Shown one piece after another: positions 10,021-21,226 of a stretch of 64,000 bases of DNA. Source of the DNA: Scenedesmus sp. ARA3 (lineage: Eukaryota; Chlorophyta; Chlorophyceae; Sphaeropleales; Scenedesmaceae); the NCBI GenBank assembly GCA_004335835.1, contig RWJK01001936.1, positions 1 through 64,000 on the forward strand, given 5' to 3'. The notes under the pieces are model-generated. The model had not been told where the DNA came from. It did not search any database and saw only the letters and a list, made by a program, of their open reading frames with translations. The first letter of the stretch is position 1. The number at the start of each line of letters is the position of its first letter. The translations under genes and the position numbers were made by a program.

Positions 10021-12051
10021 GGGGTGGCGCCATATCTCAAACATGCCTGCCTCAGTCAACGTGTTTGAATGCTTGTTGGGAATGTCATTTTCCACAGTTG
10101 CTGCAGGAGTAGTGCATGTGTGCATTGGCAGCTTGTGTGGTGGTCTGGCTGTATGTTATATCACGGAAGATGTTTGAGCTTTCAGAACTTCACTTTGTTG
10201 AACTGCTGGGCTGTCGTTGAACATGCTGCTGCACTACACTACCCCAACCACATAGTGTGCTGCTGTTACTAACACGCTGAGCCGTCCTGCTGTTGCAGCA
10301 TGTCTTGCTGTGTTCTACATCGGCCAACAGCTGCTGCTTGCATGTTGTGTCGCCACACCAATGTACTGACGCAGTGGTGTTATGTTGCTGTGTCAGGACC
10401 ACACTCCAATGCTGAGCTGTTACATCACTGCACATGCACAAGCGATGGCATACACGTAGTTTCTGTCTTGTCCCGAGTCAACTGCACCTGCAGCTTGTGT
10501 GGCGGAATGAAGGCTGCTTGAAAGCTGCCCTGTGCTTCCACACGCAGCTGCATTTACAGCTTGCATGGCGCAAAAACACGCTTGCTACTTGGTGTGGTAC
10601 CACAGCACAGACTCAAACATGCGGTGTACAGCATGTTACCTCATGTGGACTCGGCGCATTGATACACACATCGCACTACAAGGTATGATGAGTTTGGTCG
10701 AATGCGTGAGGTGTAAGGCTGCGGGCTTTTGTGTGCATGTAGAAACCTATGTGGGGATGGAATGAAACCTGCTGATTCTGTGCATGCATGCGCTGTGTGC
10801 AGCACTGCGTAGTCAACCTACTGCTTGCTTCCAGTTCTCGCATCAAAGCTGGGTCGGGCAGGGGTTGTGCCGTGCACCATTATTGACCTTGTCTAATTTC
10901 AGCAGCTTTATTGCAAGTACACCTTGTGTACAGTGCAAGCTGACCATCGACGGCTGCTCTGAGTCGTATGCACACAGCAGATGTTACTTTGGTGATCTGG
11001 CGGAAGCATGCTTGTCATGCTCAATCAATCCCCGAGTGATGCTGTGCAATGCGGGCCAGGACATGCATTGAGATGCTCTGTGGGCTGTGTTCGCTGTGGC
11101 TTCTGCTGTGGTGCTATGCTTCGCTGCAGCAACCCCAGCCGTTGAACATCTCAGCACAATAGATTACACCAGATATGCGCATCTATCTGCAGGCATAGGT
11201 TGTCATGTGCCTGTTCTGGCCCTTCCAGGTGGTGTGCGGCTGCTATGCATGTACTCGGCACTGTCAATCATTGCTGTGCTGATTGCGGCACAGCTTCGAG
11301 GCTGATCAGGATAGTCAACATGTCTGACACTCTGGTCTGGCAGTACTAATTTGATACGCTGCAGCCTAGCACAGCCTGCTGACATGGCATCACAGCAAGG
11401 TGTTGTCGGCCGTTGCATCCGATGCAAGGTGTTGAGTCAACAGCTGTTGCTGATTGGTGGTGCTCCAGTACGTGTTAATAGTAAGGTTTGCAGCAGTCTT
11501 GATGCTGGGGCCATGCAGCACCACATCAACTTTGTTGCAGCCGGAGTGAGTGGGCTGCGACCAGCTCTGTTGGCACTGTTTCATTTCATGACTGAAGTCA
11601 TTTGTGGCGTGCCAGAGCAATGCACGTCCTTGAGCCAATGTCCTTGCGCTTGTACATCCGTTTTAGTACAGTTTGTCAGCTTTGATGCAGGCTCTTCTGC
11701 ATATTATCATCATCTCCGGTGCTTCCCTGGTCACTTTGTGTGCTGCAGTGCCCACCATCGTGTTGGGTAAACGTGGGTCGTGAGATTGCTGGGTCTCGGT
11801 CAAACTTGTTTTCAATGCTGTCTTGCTGACGCTGTCACAGCAGCCCCAGTTGTTGTCCTTGCAGTCTTTGAATGCACTTTTGCTTGACTAGTGTGATACA
11901 CAGGGGCCAAGTGCCCATGATGTTTCCCCTTGTTTTATTGTAACCAGAACCTTCCCTGTGGGCCACCAAGGTGCACATCATCATTGGCAGTGCTTTGCTC
12001 AAGTCGCTGATTTGCTGCAGCAAAAAATGATGTGGACCCAGCTATGAGTTT
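10021..12051. other. No gene recognised
   Basis: Several plus-strand ORFs of 70-140 codons exist (for example 10784-11071, Cys-rich, and 11351-11770). None has a motif or splice pattern I could link into a model. Some may be exons of an unrecognised gene continuing into 12052-12469. Confidence 0.4.
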
Positions 12052-12469
12052 TCTTCCAGGACCGGCAGGTCAAATGGTTTTTTTCACTAAACCAATTATC
12101 TCTCGTAATCAATGTATGTTGCTCCCCGGAGACGTGTATGCACGTGGCCACCGGCCTACCGGCGAAGGCCAGCTGAGCTGCCTGCTGGTGACCTTCAGAC
12201 TGACGGAACTGCACGTCTGCCGATTCCTTTGCCTGATATGTGCAAGATCCTTTATAATGTATGTAAGCCTCTCTTTAACCAGAGCAACGTATATAAACTG
12301 CTGAGGCAAACCCAACAACTCGCCTGCGACCTTATTTACGACACGGCGTCCTCGCTGCTTACCATCAATCATGGTCAGGACATTGATTGGAGTTACTTGT
12401 ACCGTTATCTATGTATCAAAGAGTCGTTCATGGCTCAGATGGATGTTGCTTTTCGGCGTGCTGCAGCTG
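12052..12469 (+). CDS. Unassigned coding-like stretch with frame change
   Basis: I do not recognise this protein. After a TTTTCTTCCAG acceptor-like site, the frame at 12059 reads MVFFTKPIISRNQCML and GDVYARGHRPTGEGQ. Around 12150-12170 the sensible reading passes to the next frame, LPDMCKILYNVCKPL, and continues to FMAQMDVAFRRAA, ending at a GTGAGT donor at 12470. Amino-acid composition differs sharply from the Gln/Ala/Ser neighbours and resembles a folded protein. The frame change suggests a short intron, a sequence error or a decayed gene. It may be upstream exons of the 13077 gene or a mobile-element remnant. Confidence 0.3.
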
Positions 12470-13076
12470 GTGAGTCTGCCTGTCAGCCTGACGGGAATGA
12501 TTTGCGTAATGTTGTTAAAACGAGAGCACCAGCAATAGCTGGTCAGAAAATGTAACTGTAGCTCAGCAGCATAAGCTACGTTTCAGCAGAACACTTGTGG
12601 TGTGCCCTGTGCAGGCCTCCCTACAAGCAGCACCTGCTGCGGTTGCTGGCGCTGCCAGCAGGCATGTCCTGCTGCGTGGAATGCCCACTGGCAGTAGCAG
12701 ACGCCAACTGCAGGGAGCAACTGCAGGTGAAGCCATGCAGCCAGCAACTTCCCCCGTGTTGCTGTTGCATGTCTGGTCCTCTGCCGCTATTGCGGTGAAT
12801 TGGAGCCTGCACATCTGCAGCATGCGCTGTGACTTGCTGCAGCCATTGTGTTGCACTGATTGTGAGCCTGAAGCATGCTGGGCCTGCGCCGATATCAGCT
12901 GGGAGGGGTTACTGCAATGGCGTTAGCTGGCACACCTATCTAACAGTGCAGCACACCTGCAGCGGCCGACTGCTGCGCAGGCTGCAGCCCATCCCTGTAA
13001 TTGCACAACATAGTTGCAACACATGTTCTGCTGCTTTGAACGACCACTGATCCCTGCTGTTAGCTGTCTCCTGCAG

Positions 13077-14868
13077 AGTTCTTGGTGATGCCACGCACGA
13101 GTGTTGACCGGCATGACATTGACTGCGGCCAGCCAGGCAGCACCTTTGAAAAAGAGGGCCAGGTGGTGCACTTTTGCAAGCTCTGCGGCGGCACAGCAGC
13201 AGTGGCGGATGCCTGCAAGCAGAACACCAAGTGTGTTGGGTTCGTCATGGAAGATGAGAGGTGTGGCTACCTGAAGGCGTCAGTAACAGCATCAGCACAG
13301 TTTCGCAGCCAGCCTGAGACACTCTACTGCCTGCCCTCACAGCAAGACTGTCAAGGTGGGCAGTCGACCTGCAAATTAGAGGCTTAGCAAAGCGCGCTGA
13401 CTGCCGGGCAGCAAACATGCTTTCAGAACCGAGCATAGATCAAGTCGCTTTGCAAGCTTACTTCGATTCGTGCAGCGTCTCACATGGTCCTGCTGCTGCT
13501 GCCGCTGCTGCTGCTGACGCCCCTGCTGCTGCCACCGCAGGTGCCGAATATGCCTTCCGTGCAAGGGCCGACCTGAGAGGCGTTGGCGATTACAGCTGCA
13601 ACTACAAAGAAAAGGCAGCTGGCGGTGCAGAGATGCCCTTCTGCTTCGTCCCTGGAGGTCTTAACACTGCTGCTGATGCATGCAATGATGACTCTCGGTG
13701 TGTGTCATTTGTAGCCGGCAGCCGCAGTGGCGTACCTGGCGCGTACCTCAAGTCTGCAGCTGCCCCGGCATCAACCAACTCTGACACATCGCTATACCAG
13801 AAACGCTCAGGTATACCTGCCTACGTAGGCGAGCTGTCTGCCTGCGAGCTGTCTGTTCTGTCAACCAGGTGCAATCATTCGTGATGGGTGCATGCACAGC
13901 CATGCGCAATCAACTTGCACAAGCATGGGGTAGCACATTGGACACGCATGGTCAAGAACCTATGCAAACACTCTATCGACACAATTAAAAACTTACAAAT
14001 CCATGCATGTGCTTATGCCAATGCAGGCACTTTGGAGGCAGGCAGTTCGGTAACGAGCAGCTTGCAGGCCGACAGTGCTCAGGCCAACCAAGCCAAGGAT
14101 TCCGGCGGCGCAGCAGGCGACTTCCCAATCAACATGGCCGTGGGTTCGGGTGGGACCGGTGCAGCTGCCCCTACACCTGCTGCCACAACCCAAGCCACAC
14201 CACAAGCCACACCACAAGCCATGCCATCAATCAATGACACACCACCAAACATTGCCACACCCTCAGCCGCACCAGCAGTCACTGGCACACCACCAGGCTC
14301 ACCATCAAGCACCTCCACACCAGCAGCCACACCACCAGCCACACCGACAGTCACCCCCAAACCACCATCCTCTTCATCAAGCACTTCCACACCACTGGTG
14401 GCACCAGGCACACTCCCAGCCACACAACCAGCAACACAACCAGCCACACAACCAGCAACACAGCCAGCATTACAACCAGCCACCCCACCAGCCACCCCAC
14501 CAGCCACTCCCAGCAGCAGCCCTCCTAGCACAGCAGAGGCCTGGGGCCCCTGCGGCCCGCAGCACAACACAAAGTGCCCCGGCAGCCAATGCTGCTCCGC
14601 CACCCTCGGTTGGGTGTGCGGCGACGCAGATGCATTCTGCAGCATAGAGCATGGCTGCATGCCAAGCTGGGGCAGCTGCAAGCCACATGCCGGGAATAGT
14701 GCTCCAACTGTCGGCAGCAGCAGCAGCAGCAGCAGTCATGGCTGGTCCACTGGAGGCATTGTGGGCGTTGCATCTGGTGGGGTTGGGGCCTCTGCTGCTT
14801 TGCTGGGTGGGGCATACACCTGCTGGAAGTGGTGGCACAAGAAGAAGGCCCTCAAGGTGCGGCAATGA
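13077..14868 (+). CDS. Membrane-anchored Cys-rich surface protein (5' end unresolved)
   Basis: Three exons join in phase: 13077-13355, 13541-13810, 14027-14868. The first two each encode one copy of a PAN/Apple-like module: DCGQPGSTFEKEG to CVGFV, and YSCNYKEKAAGG to CVSFVAG. The last exon gives a 130-residue Pro/Thr/Ala linker of ATP-type repeats, then an eight-Cys module (CGPQHNTKCPGSQCC ... SWGSCKP) resembling a hevein-type chitin-binding fold. After it come a Ser run, a membrane segment (GGIVGVASGGVGASAALLGG) and a basic tail, HKKKALKVRQ. This layout fits a type I wall or matrix receptor-like protein whose ectodomain binds carbohydrate; no kinase domain follows. The signal peptide must lie in an upstream exon I could not place. 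Confidence 0.65.
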
Positions 14869-16256
14869 CCATACATCAAATTGCATTTCAAGCCATAGCA
14901 ATAGCCCCATCGGTCCTTCGCCCCACAGGAGTGGTCAAAAGTGGGGGCGCCATCAGCATGTGCGCGATCTGTCACATGCGCTGGAGCAGGCTTGCCTGCT
15001 GCCGCTGCGTAGGTAGCACTCAAATGCGCAACACCATGATGATCACCAACAGGCTTGTGGTCCCGGCTTTTGGTGATGACACGCATGGTTGCCCTGCCGT
15101 CATCCGTCCGCTGCTGCGTGCTCACCCCATGAACAGGCAAAGAAGCAGCAGCAGCTGCCCTCCACTGCTGTGCTTGTGGGCTCACCAAGCGCTCCAGTAA
15201 TGGGCTGCCCAGTTGCTGATGACAGCCTGCCTGATGTGACATACTACAACCACCCTGTTTGGAAACTGTGAAAAAAAGAAGCTGTGAAGAAGGACAACTA
15301 TTTGGTTTGGCAGCTGGGCACAGCATCACTCACAAGTGATCACTAACTTTAGGGTTTGGGCGTCATCTCGATGGCTTAATTGGTGGAAGGACTGCCCCTA
15401 TTCCAAAGTAGAGGGAGAGAGGGGAGGGATAGGTTGCGCCATTGCGACAGCGACAGAGACTGCGGCCCAGCAGCGCTGTTGCGGAGTTGGTGTTTCCGCT
15501 TGATGATGAAGTAATACTGTACGCAGGCCTGGCCCAATGCCATTTGGTGACCCACTGGCGCTAGACCAGCCCAGTTTCACCAAGCCTGGGGACGGTTGCA
15601 ACCGCACATTGCATTGAGAGAGGCTAGTTACATGTGGGTCCTGGCACCATCTTAGATGGTATGAGCCACAACATTGCAATGTAGGCTGAGCCCGTGAAGC
15701 ATATGTACAAATAAGCATATTCCAGTGTTACTTGACTGAGCCGCTCGGACCTGACAAGCAAGAGCTGTTAAGAGCTAGGGGCGCAGCAGCTACACTGACA
15801 GGCTGTCAAAGGCAAACAGCCAAATGCTGTGGGGACAGCTCCTGCATGGCACAGTACTGCTGGTGGTGCTGGAGACGTACACCGCAGTACAACCGTTGCA
15901 CAGCAGTACAGCACAGCAGCGGTCCCTTGCGTCTCATGCTCCACCCAACTGACAACGGAACAGCAACCAGCAGCCAACAAGCTGCTCATAGACTCGACTG
16001 CCAACCTGCTGCGATGCACATCCGCAGCGCAAGCCCTGTGCAAGTCCTCAAAAAATGGTCCTCCAGCCCCGCAAAAAGAAGCCCAGAAGCCAACTGCTCC
16101 GTCTTGCAGGACAGCAGCAAGCCGTGCTCCTCATCGTTCTGCTACGTAAGCACTCCTGCTTTATGCCTGAAAATGAGGCCACCAACGGTAATCCCCTCAC
16201 CGCCCATATGCACACAGTTGCCTCAAATCAATTGCGCTGCATGCTGTGCCGCATGC
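14869..16256. other. No gene recognised
   Basis: Intergenic. A 212-codon plus ORF at 15732-16370 is low complexity, Cys/Ser/Gln-rich, and runs into an antisense duplicate of the mS29 3' end, so I do not treat it as a gene. Confidence 0.5.
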
Positions 16257-16330
16257 TCACAGCAGCCTCAAGCCGGTCTGCGTGATGCTGACAGACCAGC
16301 GCAACAGCTCCTCGCCGCTGCTGCCAGATA
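16257..16330 (-). repeat. Extra copy of the mS29 coding 3' end
   Basis: The minus strand repeats the last codons of the neighbouring mS29 gene (EELLRWSVSITQTGL, then two more residues and a stop) with few substitutions. It lies about 240 bp beyond the real stop codon. The copy has no visible upstream exon. Confidence 0.75.
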
Positions 16331-16512
16331 TCCACCATTTACTGGTTCATTATATGGGTCCTCAAGCTGACGTCGCCTGCGTCTGGAACTCTGCACCAGT
16401 CGTCCGCCCCTTCTGCACATTCGGGAGTAGAAGGTGAAAAAGAACCAAGACATAGCTGCAAAGGGCAAGCCTCTTGGCACCAGGAGCAAGCACTGCAGCA
16501 TGCATGCTGTGC

Positions 16513-18782
16513 TCACAGCAGCCCCATGCCGGTCTGCGTGATGCTGACAGACCAGCGCCGCAGCTCCTCGCCGCTGCCGTTGGTCAGAGCCCGCATCGCA
16601 GCCACCTGCTGCTGGCTGGGTGGGGCGGGCACCAGCCCTCGCTCATGATAGTAGAACAGCGCGTGCGCGGTCTCCACCTGCAAACAGTGGCAGCAATCGC
16701 ATAATGTTGCTGTTGTGGCCACAGAACATGCCGGGTGGGCTGGGCACCAGGCCGCGTTTGTGGTAGTAGAACTGTGAATGTGCGGTCTCCACCTGCACAT
16801 ACTATAAAAAAGGAGCATGCACAACTTGCAAAGCGGCTGTTGTGCATGGTACATGCTTCTCATGTAAGGGATGACAGAGCACATGAGTGGCCTGGCGGAC
16901 AAGAGAACGCAGCCGAACGCATAGCTCCTACACCCGCGCCTCGCCAGCCAACCATCTTGAGCCAAAACACACACGCGCACCGCCTGCTGCTGCTGCTGCT
17001 GCTGCTGCTTACCGGTGAGAAGCGCGGCATGTGGTACTCTGCTGCTGCCTTGTTTGGCACCGCCAGGTCAGCAGGCACCGCCCCGCTGGCACTGTCAGCC
17101 ACCAGCACGCGGCACTGCGCCAGGTCATCACGTTGCAGCAGCCTGAAGCCCCGCGCCTGCAATAAAGATAGGTGCAGCAATTGCAGCAGCACATTGAAAC
17201 AAGCTGCAATGACACGCGGCGCTGCGCCAGGTCATTCCGCTGCAGCAGCCTGAAGCCCCGTGCCTGCATTCCACATGTAAAAATGCAGTGTTTGCAGCAG
17301 CATCTAAGAGCTTTCAGCCACCAGCACACGGCACTGCTGCAGGTCATCACGCTGCAGCAGCCTGAAGCCCCGCGCCTGCATTCCACAAACAAGTGCAACG
17401 TTTGCACCAGCATTTTGATATCAGCAGCAATGACATGCGGCCCTGCTGCAGGTCAGTACGCTACAGCAGCCTGAAGCCCCGCGCCTGCATTTTAAAAGCA
17501 GGTGTAATGTTTGCAGCAGGTATTGTCAATACAAGTTGCAATGACATGCGGCACTGCTGCAGGTCATCACGCTGCAGCAGCCAGAAGCCCCGCGCCTGCA
17601 TTCCACAAACACAAACAAACAGATGCAACAGCAGATTGCTGTCAGCCACCAGCATGCGGCACTGCTGCAGGTCGTCACGCTGCAGCAGCCTGAAGCCCCG
17701 CGCCTGCAGCCAGACATGTCTAAGGTCAGCAGCAGCAAAGTGACTGAGCAGCCATCACACAACACAGCACCCACTGAAAGCACCCTATCCATCTTGCATA
17801 CTTCAAAGAAATGTACGGCTTCACTACATATCTATGTATTGATTGGTGTAACGCTTAAAAAAATCAAATATCATCACGCACCAGATTCAGCTTGTGCACT
17901 GGCAGCTCCTGCCGGTACTGATACGCGGGCTTGCCCCGGGGGCTGCGGCTGATGGTGCGCCCGTAGTCGCTGCGCCAGTGCAGCGCATTGTAGCCGTCAA
18001 CAGCCAGCAGCACCGGCACGGATGCTGACAGTGCTGCAAGCTCCTTCACCAGCAGCAGGCAGCAGTCCACTGCAAGTCGAGCCTGCAGGCAGCAGTTGAA
18101 GACGCACAGCACATGCATGAGGAAGCAGATTTGTTGTGACGATGTTGTTGCGCAGTCAAGATGAGGTTATGCGCAGATGGATAGCAACACATGCAGCTGG
18201 CCTGGCAACCAGGGCTGTGAATGCCTTTGTCTGCTGCAGGCAGCTGTGCAGCTGCCGCACGCCTGTGCCTGTGTCCTGCTGGGCAAAACTTTGCTTCAGC
18301 CAACGACACGCCCATTCCCACAACCACAGGTACATGCAAAGCCGCTGTCGCCAAACAGCAGTGCGCCACCGGCAAAGCAACCACGCAGGCAACCAGCTGG
18401 ATGAGCTATTGCCGTGTCTCATAGGAGCAGATCAGGCCAAGGCATTGCTGCGGCAGCAGCAGCAGCAGCAGCAGCAGCAACTCACGTTATCGTCAGTGCT
18501 GAGCCCAGTCATCACCAGGTCTCTCAAGCTGTCCCTGCCCTTGCTGACAGCAGCACCGCCCGCAGCGCCGCCGACAGCAGCAGCTGCAGCAGGCGACTGC
18601 AGCAGCTGCAGAGACTCTGGCAGCTGCAGCTTGTGGCCTGCTAGCTGCTTGTCATGGCTGTCTGCAAAGGACTTGAGGATGTGCTGCGCTGAGATGATGG
18701 TGTCATATGTGCCATCGTCCCGCTTGTAAAAGAAGCCGCCGCGGGTGAGCTCAACAGCTGCTGGGATGTACAGCGCGAGCCT

Positions 18783-18813
<31 letters not shown>

Positions 18814-20519
18814 GTGGGCAATCATGAAGGCGTGGCTGGTGGTTTATGCAGCAATGCACACACCAGCAGATGCTTGCACAGGGCAACAGAAGCTGCTGCT
18901 GCTGCTGCTGGTGTTGAATACCGCATCCTCAGCTGCTGCACCTGCACTGGTTCACACTGCTCTACTCACCAGCCGTTATTGCGTGCCCACTCCACCAGCT
19001 GCACCACAGCAATGCTCTTGCCAGCACCTGCAGGGCCGCGCAACTGAATTGCCGGTGGTTCGCTGCTGCTGCTGCTGAGTGCTGCTGCTAGCTCCTGGCT
19101 GCTGCGCCGCCACATGAGGCTGCTGCTGCCTGTGCTGTCAAATTCGGCCTGCAGGGATCTGCAGCCACCCCTGCGCTGCAGCTTGGCTGGTCGAGGGGAG
19201 TAGAACGCCTGGCAGCGGCAGCAGCAGCAGCATAAGACGGCAGCAGGCAGCATTGTGAGGAACAAAATGTGTAAGTGGCTGGGCCTAGGGCCGTACAGAG
19301 TTTGACAGCAACAGATGGCAGGCACTGGCAGAGCCCTAACTAGCTGTGTGATGCTGTGCTTATGTGTTCCAAATGTATGCTTACGGGCTTGCGAGCATGC
19401 TGCGCAAGTGCTGTGCACATCAGCACACACAAGCCAGCCATTTGCATGGCTCAATGAGTACTGGTCTCACCTGATGGAAGGGCCTGAATGCTTCAGGCAC
19501 GAGTGCTTTGTTGAAGTCATAATACAGGCCTATGTGCTCTGCTGCTAGCTGCTTTGAAGAGTGCTTGGTTATGAGCCTGCAGGGCAACAGTGAAGGGGCA
19601 GGGACAAGCAGCTGCAGTTGCTGGACATGTTTTGTTCTGTGTGCTTCAGTGGAGACGCGTTATCTGCTTGGCAACAGTGGCACACTGGGATACACAAAGA
19701 CAGCTGGCTGCCTCGCTGGTTAGTAGCCCAATCAACGAAAGCAGCTGCCACGCAGGCGATGCAGTCAATGCTTCTCCCAACCACTGCTGCTGATCAATCC
19801 TAGACAGTGCTGCCTCCTCCCAACCAATCAACGTTGGCAAGTGCCTAATGCAGTTTCCGCTCCGACTAGTGCTGCTGCCAGGCAGTCAGCACTGACTGCT
19901 GTCAACTAGTTAGCACTGGCAAGCGCTCAATTGCATTCGACTAATGCTGCTGCCAGATAGTCAGCACTGGCTCCTCCCAACTAGTCAGCCGTGGCTTGAT
20001 ACACTTACGATGACAGTAGTCCCTGTCCATCTGCTGGTTGCAACAAGAAGCAGCTGCCATGCAAGGTACTGCTGCTGCCAACTAGCCAGCATTGCCTCAT
20101 ACTTACGATGACAGCAGGCCCTGTTCATCTGCTGGAGCCTGCAAATTGAGGCGCAGACTGCTGTCAGAGGTTGCCACCTCTGCTGCTGACGCCGGCGCAG
20201 CGCTGCTGCTACTGCTGCTGCTGCTTGTCGAGAGCTGCCTGCACTGCCAGGGGTTGCTCAAGCTGCTTGAAAGTTGCATCAGCTGGCTGCACCTGCAGGC
20301 AAATCCAAACCTACTTGAGGACGTGGCACAGCATGCACACTGCAGCAGCCAGCAGCAGAGAAGACAGCAAGCTGCTGGGTTGACGCAGCGCCATTGGCAC
20401 CAGCTTGAGCTAGGATCACGCTGCGACGTCGAGCAGCTCACCCTGCTGCATGCTGAATAGCTGCCAGTGCCTGCAGATCTGCTCCTAAACTGGAACTCCT
20501 GCTGGCAACAGCACGCCAT
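16513..20519 (-). CDS. DAP3: Mitochondrial small-subunit ribosomal protein mS29 (DAP3)
   Basis: GTP-binding component of the mitochondrial ribosome small subunit. Seven exons keep phase: 20107-20519, 19471-19576, 18970-19208, 18486-18780, 17882-18082, 17013-17156, 16513-16677, giving about 520 residues. The N-terminus is Arg/Ser/Cys-rich without acidic residues and includes RQLSTSSSS, consistent with a mitochondrial presequence. The start could be the Met at 20519 or one further in (MQLSSSLSNPW). Then YYDFNKALVPEAFRPFHQ, a Walker A site GPAGAGKS followed by VVQLVEWARNNGWLALYIP, VPVLLAVDGYNALHW (Walker B-like), KPAYQYRQELPVHKL, and a C-terminal YYHERGLVPAPP ending SITQTGMGLL. An Ala/Gly/Gln-rich insert follows the ATPase strand. 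Three introns contain duplicated junction copies, listed separately. Confidence 0.88.
16716..16792 (-). repeat. Intronic copy of the mS29 last-exon start
   Basis: Upstream of the real last exon (high end 16677), at 115 bp spacing, the intron repeats an AG acceptor followed by VETAHSQFYYHKRGLVPSPP, against VETAHALFYYHERGLVPAPP in the real exon. The copy has no donor or stop where the real exon continues. Confidence 0.8.
17198..17703 (-). repeat. Five tandem copies of an mS29 exon start
   Basis: The exon at 17013-17156 begins ARGFRLLQRDDLAQCRVLVA. Its acceptor plus about 65 exon bases recurs at high ends 17263, 17375, 17484, 17595 and 17703 (the real one is at 17156), a periodicity of 107-112 bp. 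Every copy keeps TGCAG or TGTAG followed by GCGCGGGGC or GCACGGGGC. Spacers between copies are less conserved than the exon-derived part. Substitutions such as LQQ for LAQ suggest the copies are of different ages. Confidence 0.9.
19800..20040 (-). repeat. Degenerate repeats and a copy of the mS29 exon-1 donor end
   Basis: 20009-20038 repeats the last 30 bases of mS29 exon 1 with its GTAAGT donor (real site at 20106/20107). 19800-20000 holds about three degenerate 80-bp units built on GTCAGCACTGGC and CTAGT blocks. Confidence 0.6.
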
Positions 20520-21226
20520 AGGCCTGCTGCTGCCATGTTGTACTGGGTAAGCCTGCTGCCTCCTTCGCCACGCGCCAACTAGAACCTAGATGAACTGTAT
20601 AGTTCAACAACAAAGCTATGCGATTGGTGTTTTCTGTTCGCGTCGCGGCGCTTCCTTTGTGATCAGTGTCCGGACAGTAGTTGTGCCGAAAAGAGAAGCA
20701 CCCGCAAGAAACAGGCGCTTAAGTGATGTTTATCATCATTCCTGCCATCGAAGCCTTTTTGGCTGTGTCACTCGAGGTGCCTGTCACTGGCACAGCTTGA
20801 ACAAAGTTGAGATGCCTTTAAGTGTCTGGCAAAACTGTATAGCAGGAATTTTTCGTTTGAAATTGCTTCAGACTGCTTCTTGCTGCCTTAACTGACGACC
20901 ACGTACTGCCATCCTGCTGTCCTATGACCTTCACCAGCACAAAGTTGAACTCGGGCCCAAGCTCCTAGCAACGCCAGCTACGGTCCCTGAGGCATGAATG
21001 GCCTCTGCTTCATCCGCGTTATCGGCGAGCAGGTCAGCAGGACACAGCAGCCTGAGCAGTACCCGGTCAGGCCAGCCCTGCTGTCATGATGTACTGCCAA
21101 AAGCAGTGGAGGACAATAGACAGCTGAATTGTCTGACTGGCAGCTACATCAAAGATTCAATGAGTGGTTAAAGCAGCCACAAGCTGCAACACGCGTTACT
21201 AGCACACTGATGCACTCAAACGTCAT
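20520..21226. other. Intergenic, nothing recognised
   Basis: The region lies between the divergent mS29 gene and the Gln/Ser-rich gene. No clear TATA box and no convincing ORF (20590-20895 is open but featureless). Confidence 0.5.

Noticed and set aside
9450..10040. A 196-codon minus-strand gene
   Set aside because: It is a translation of the 29-bp minisatellite in one of several open frames.
14079..14681. Gly/Val/Ala-rich 200-codon minus-strand ORF
   Set aside because: Antisense shadow of the Pro/Thr-rich stalk of the surface protein.
15732..16370. 212-codon plus-strand ORF
   Set aside because: Low complexity, no motif, and its 3' part is antisense to the duplicated mS29 tail.
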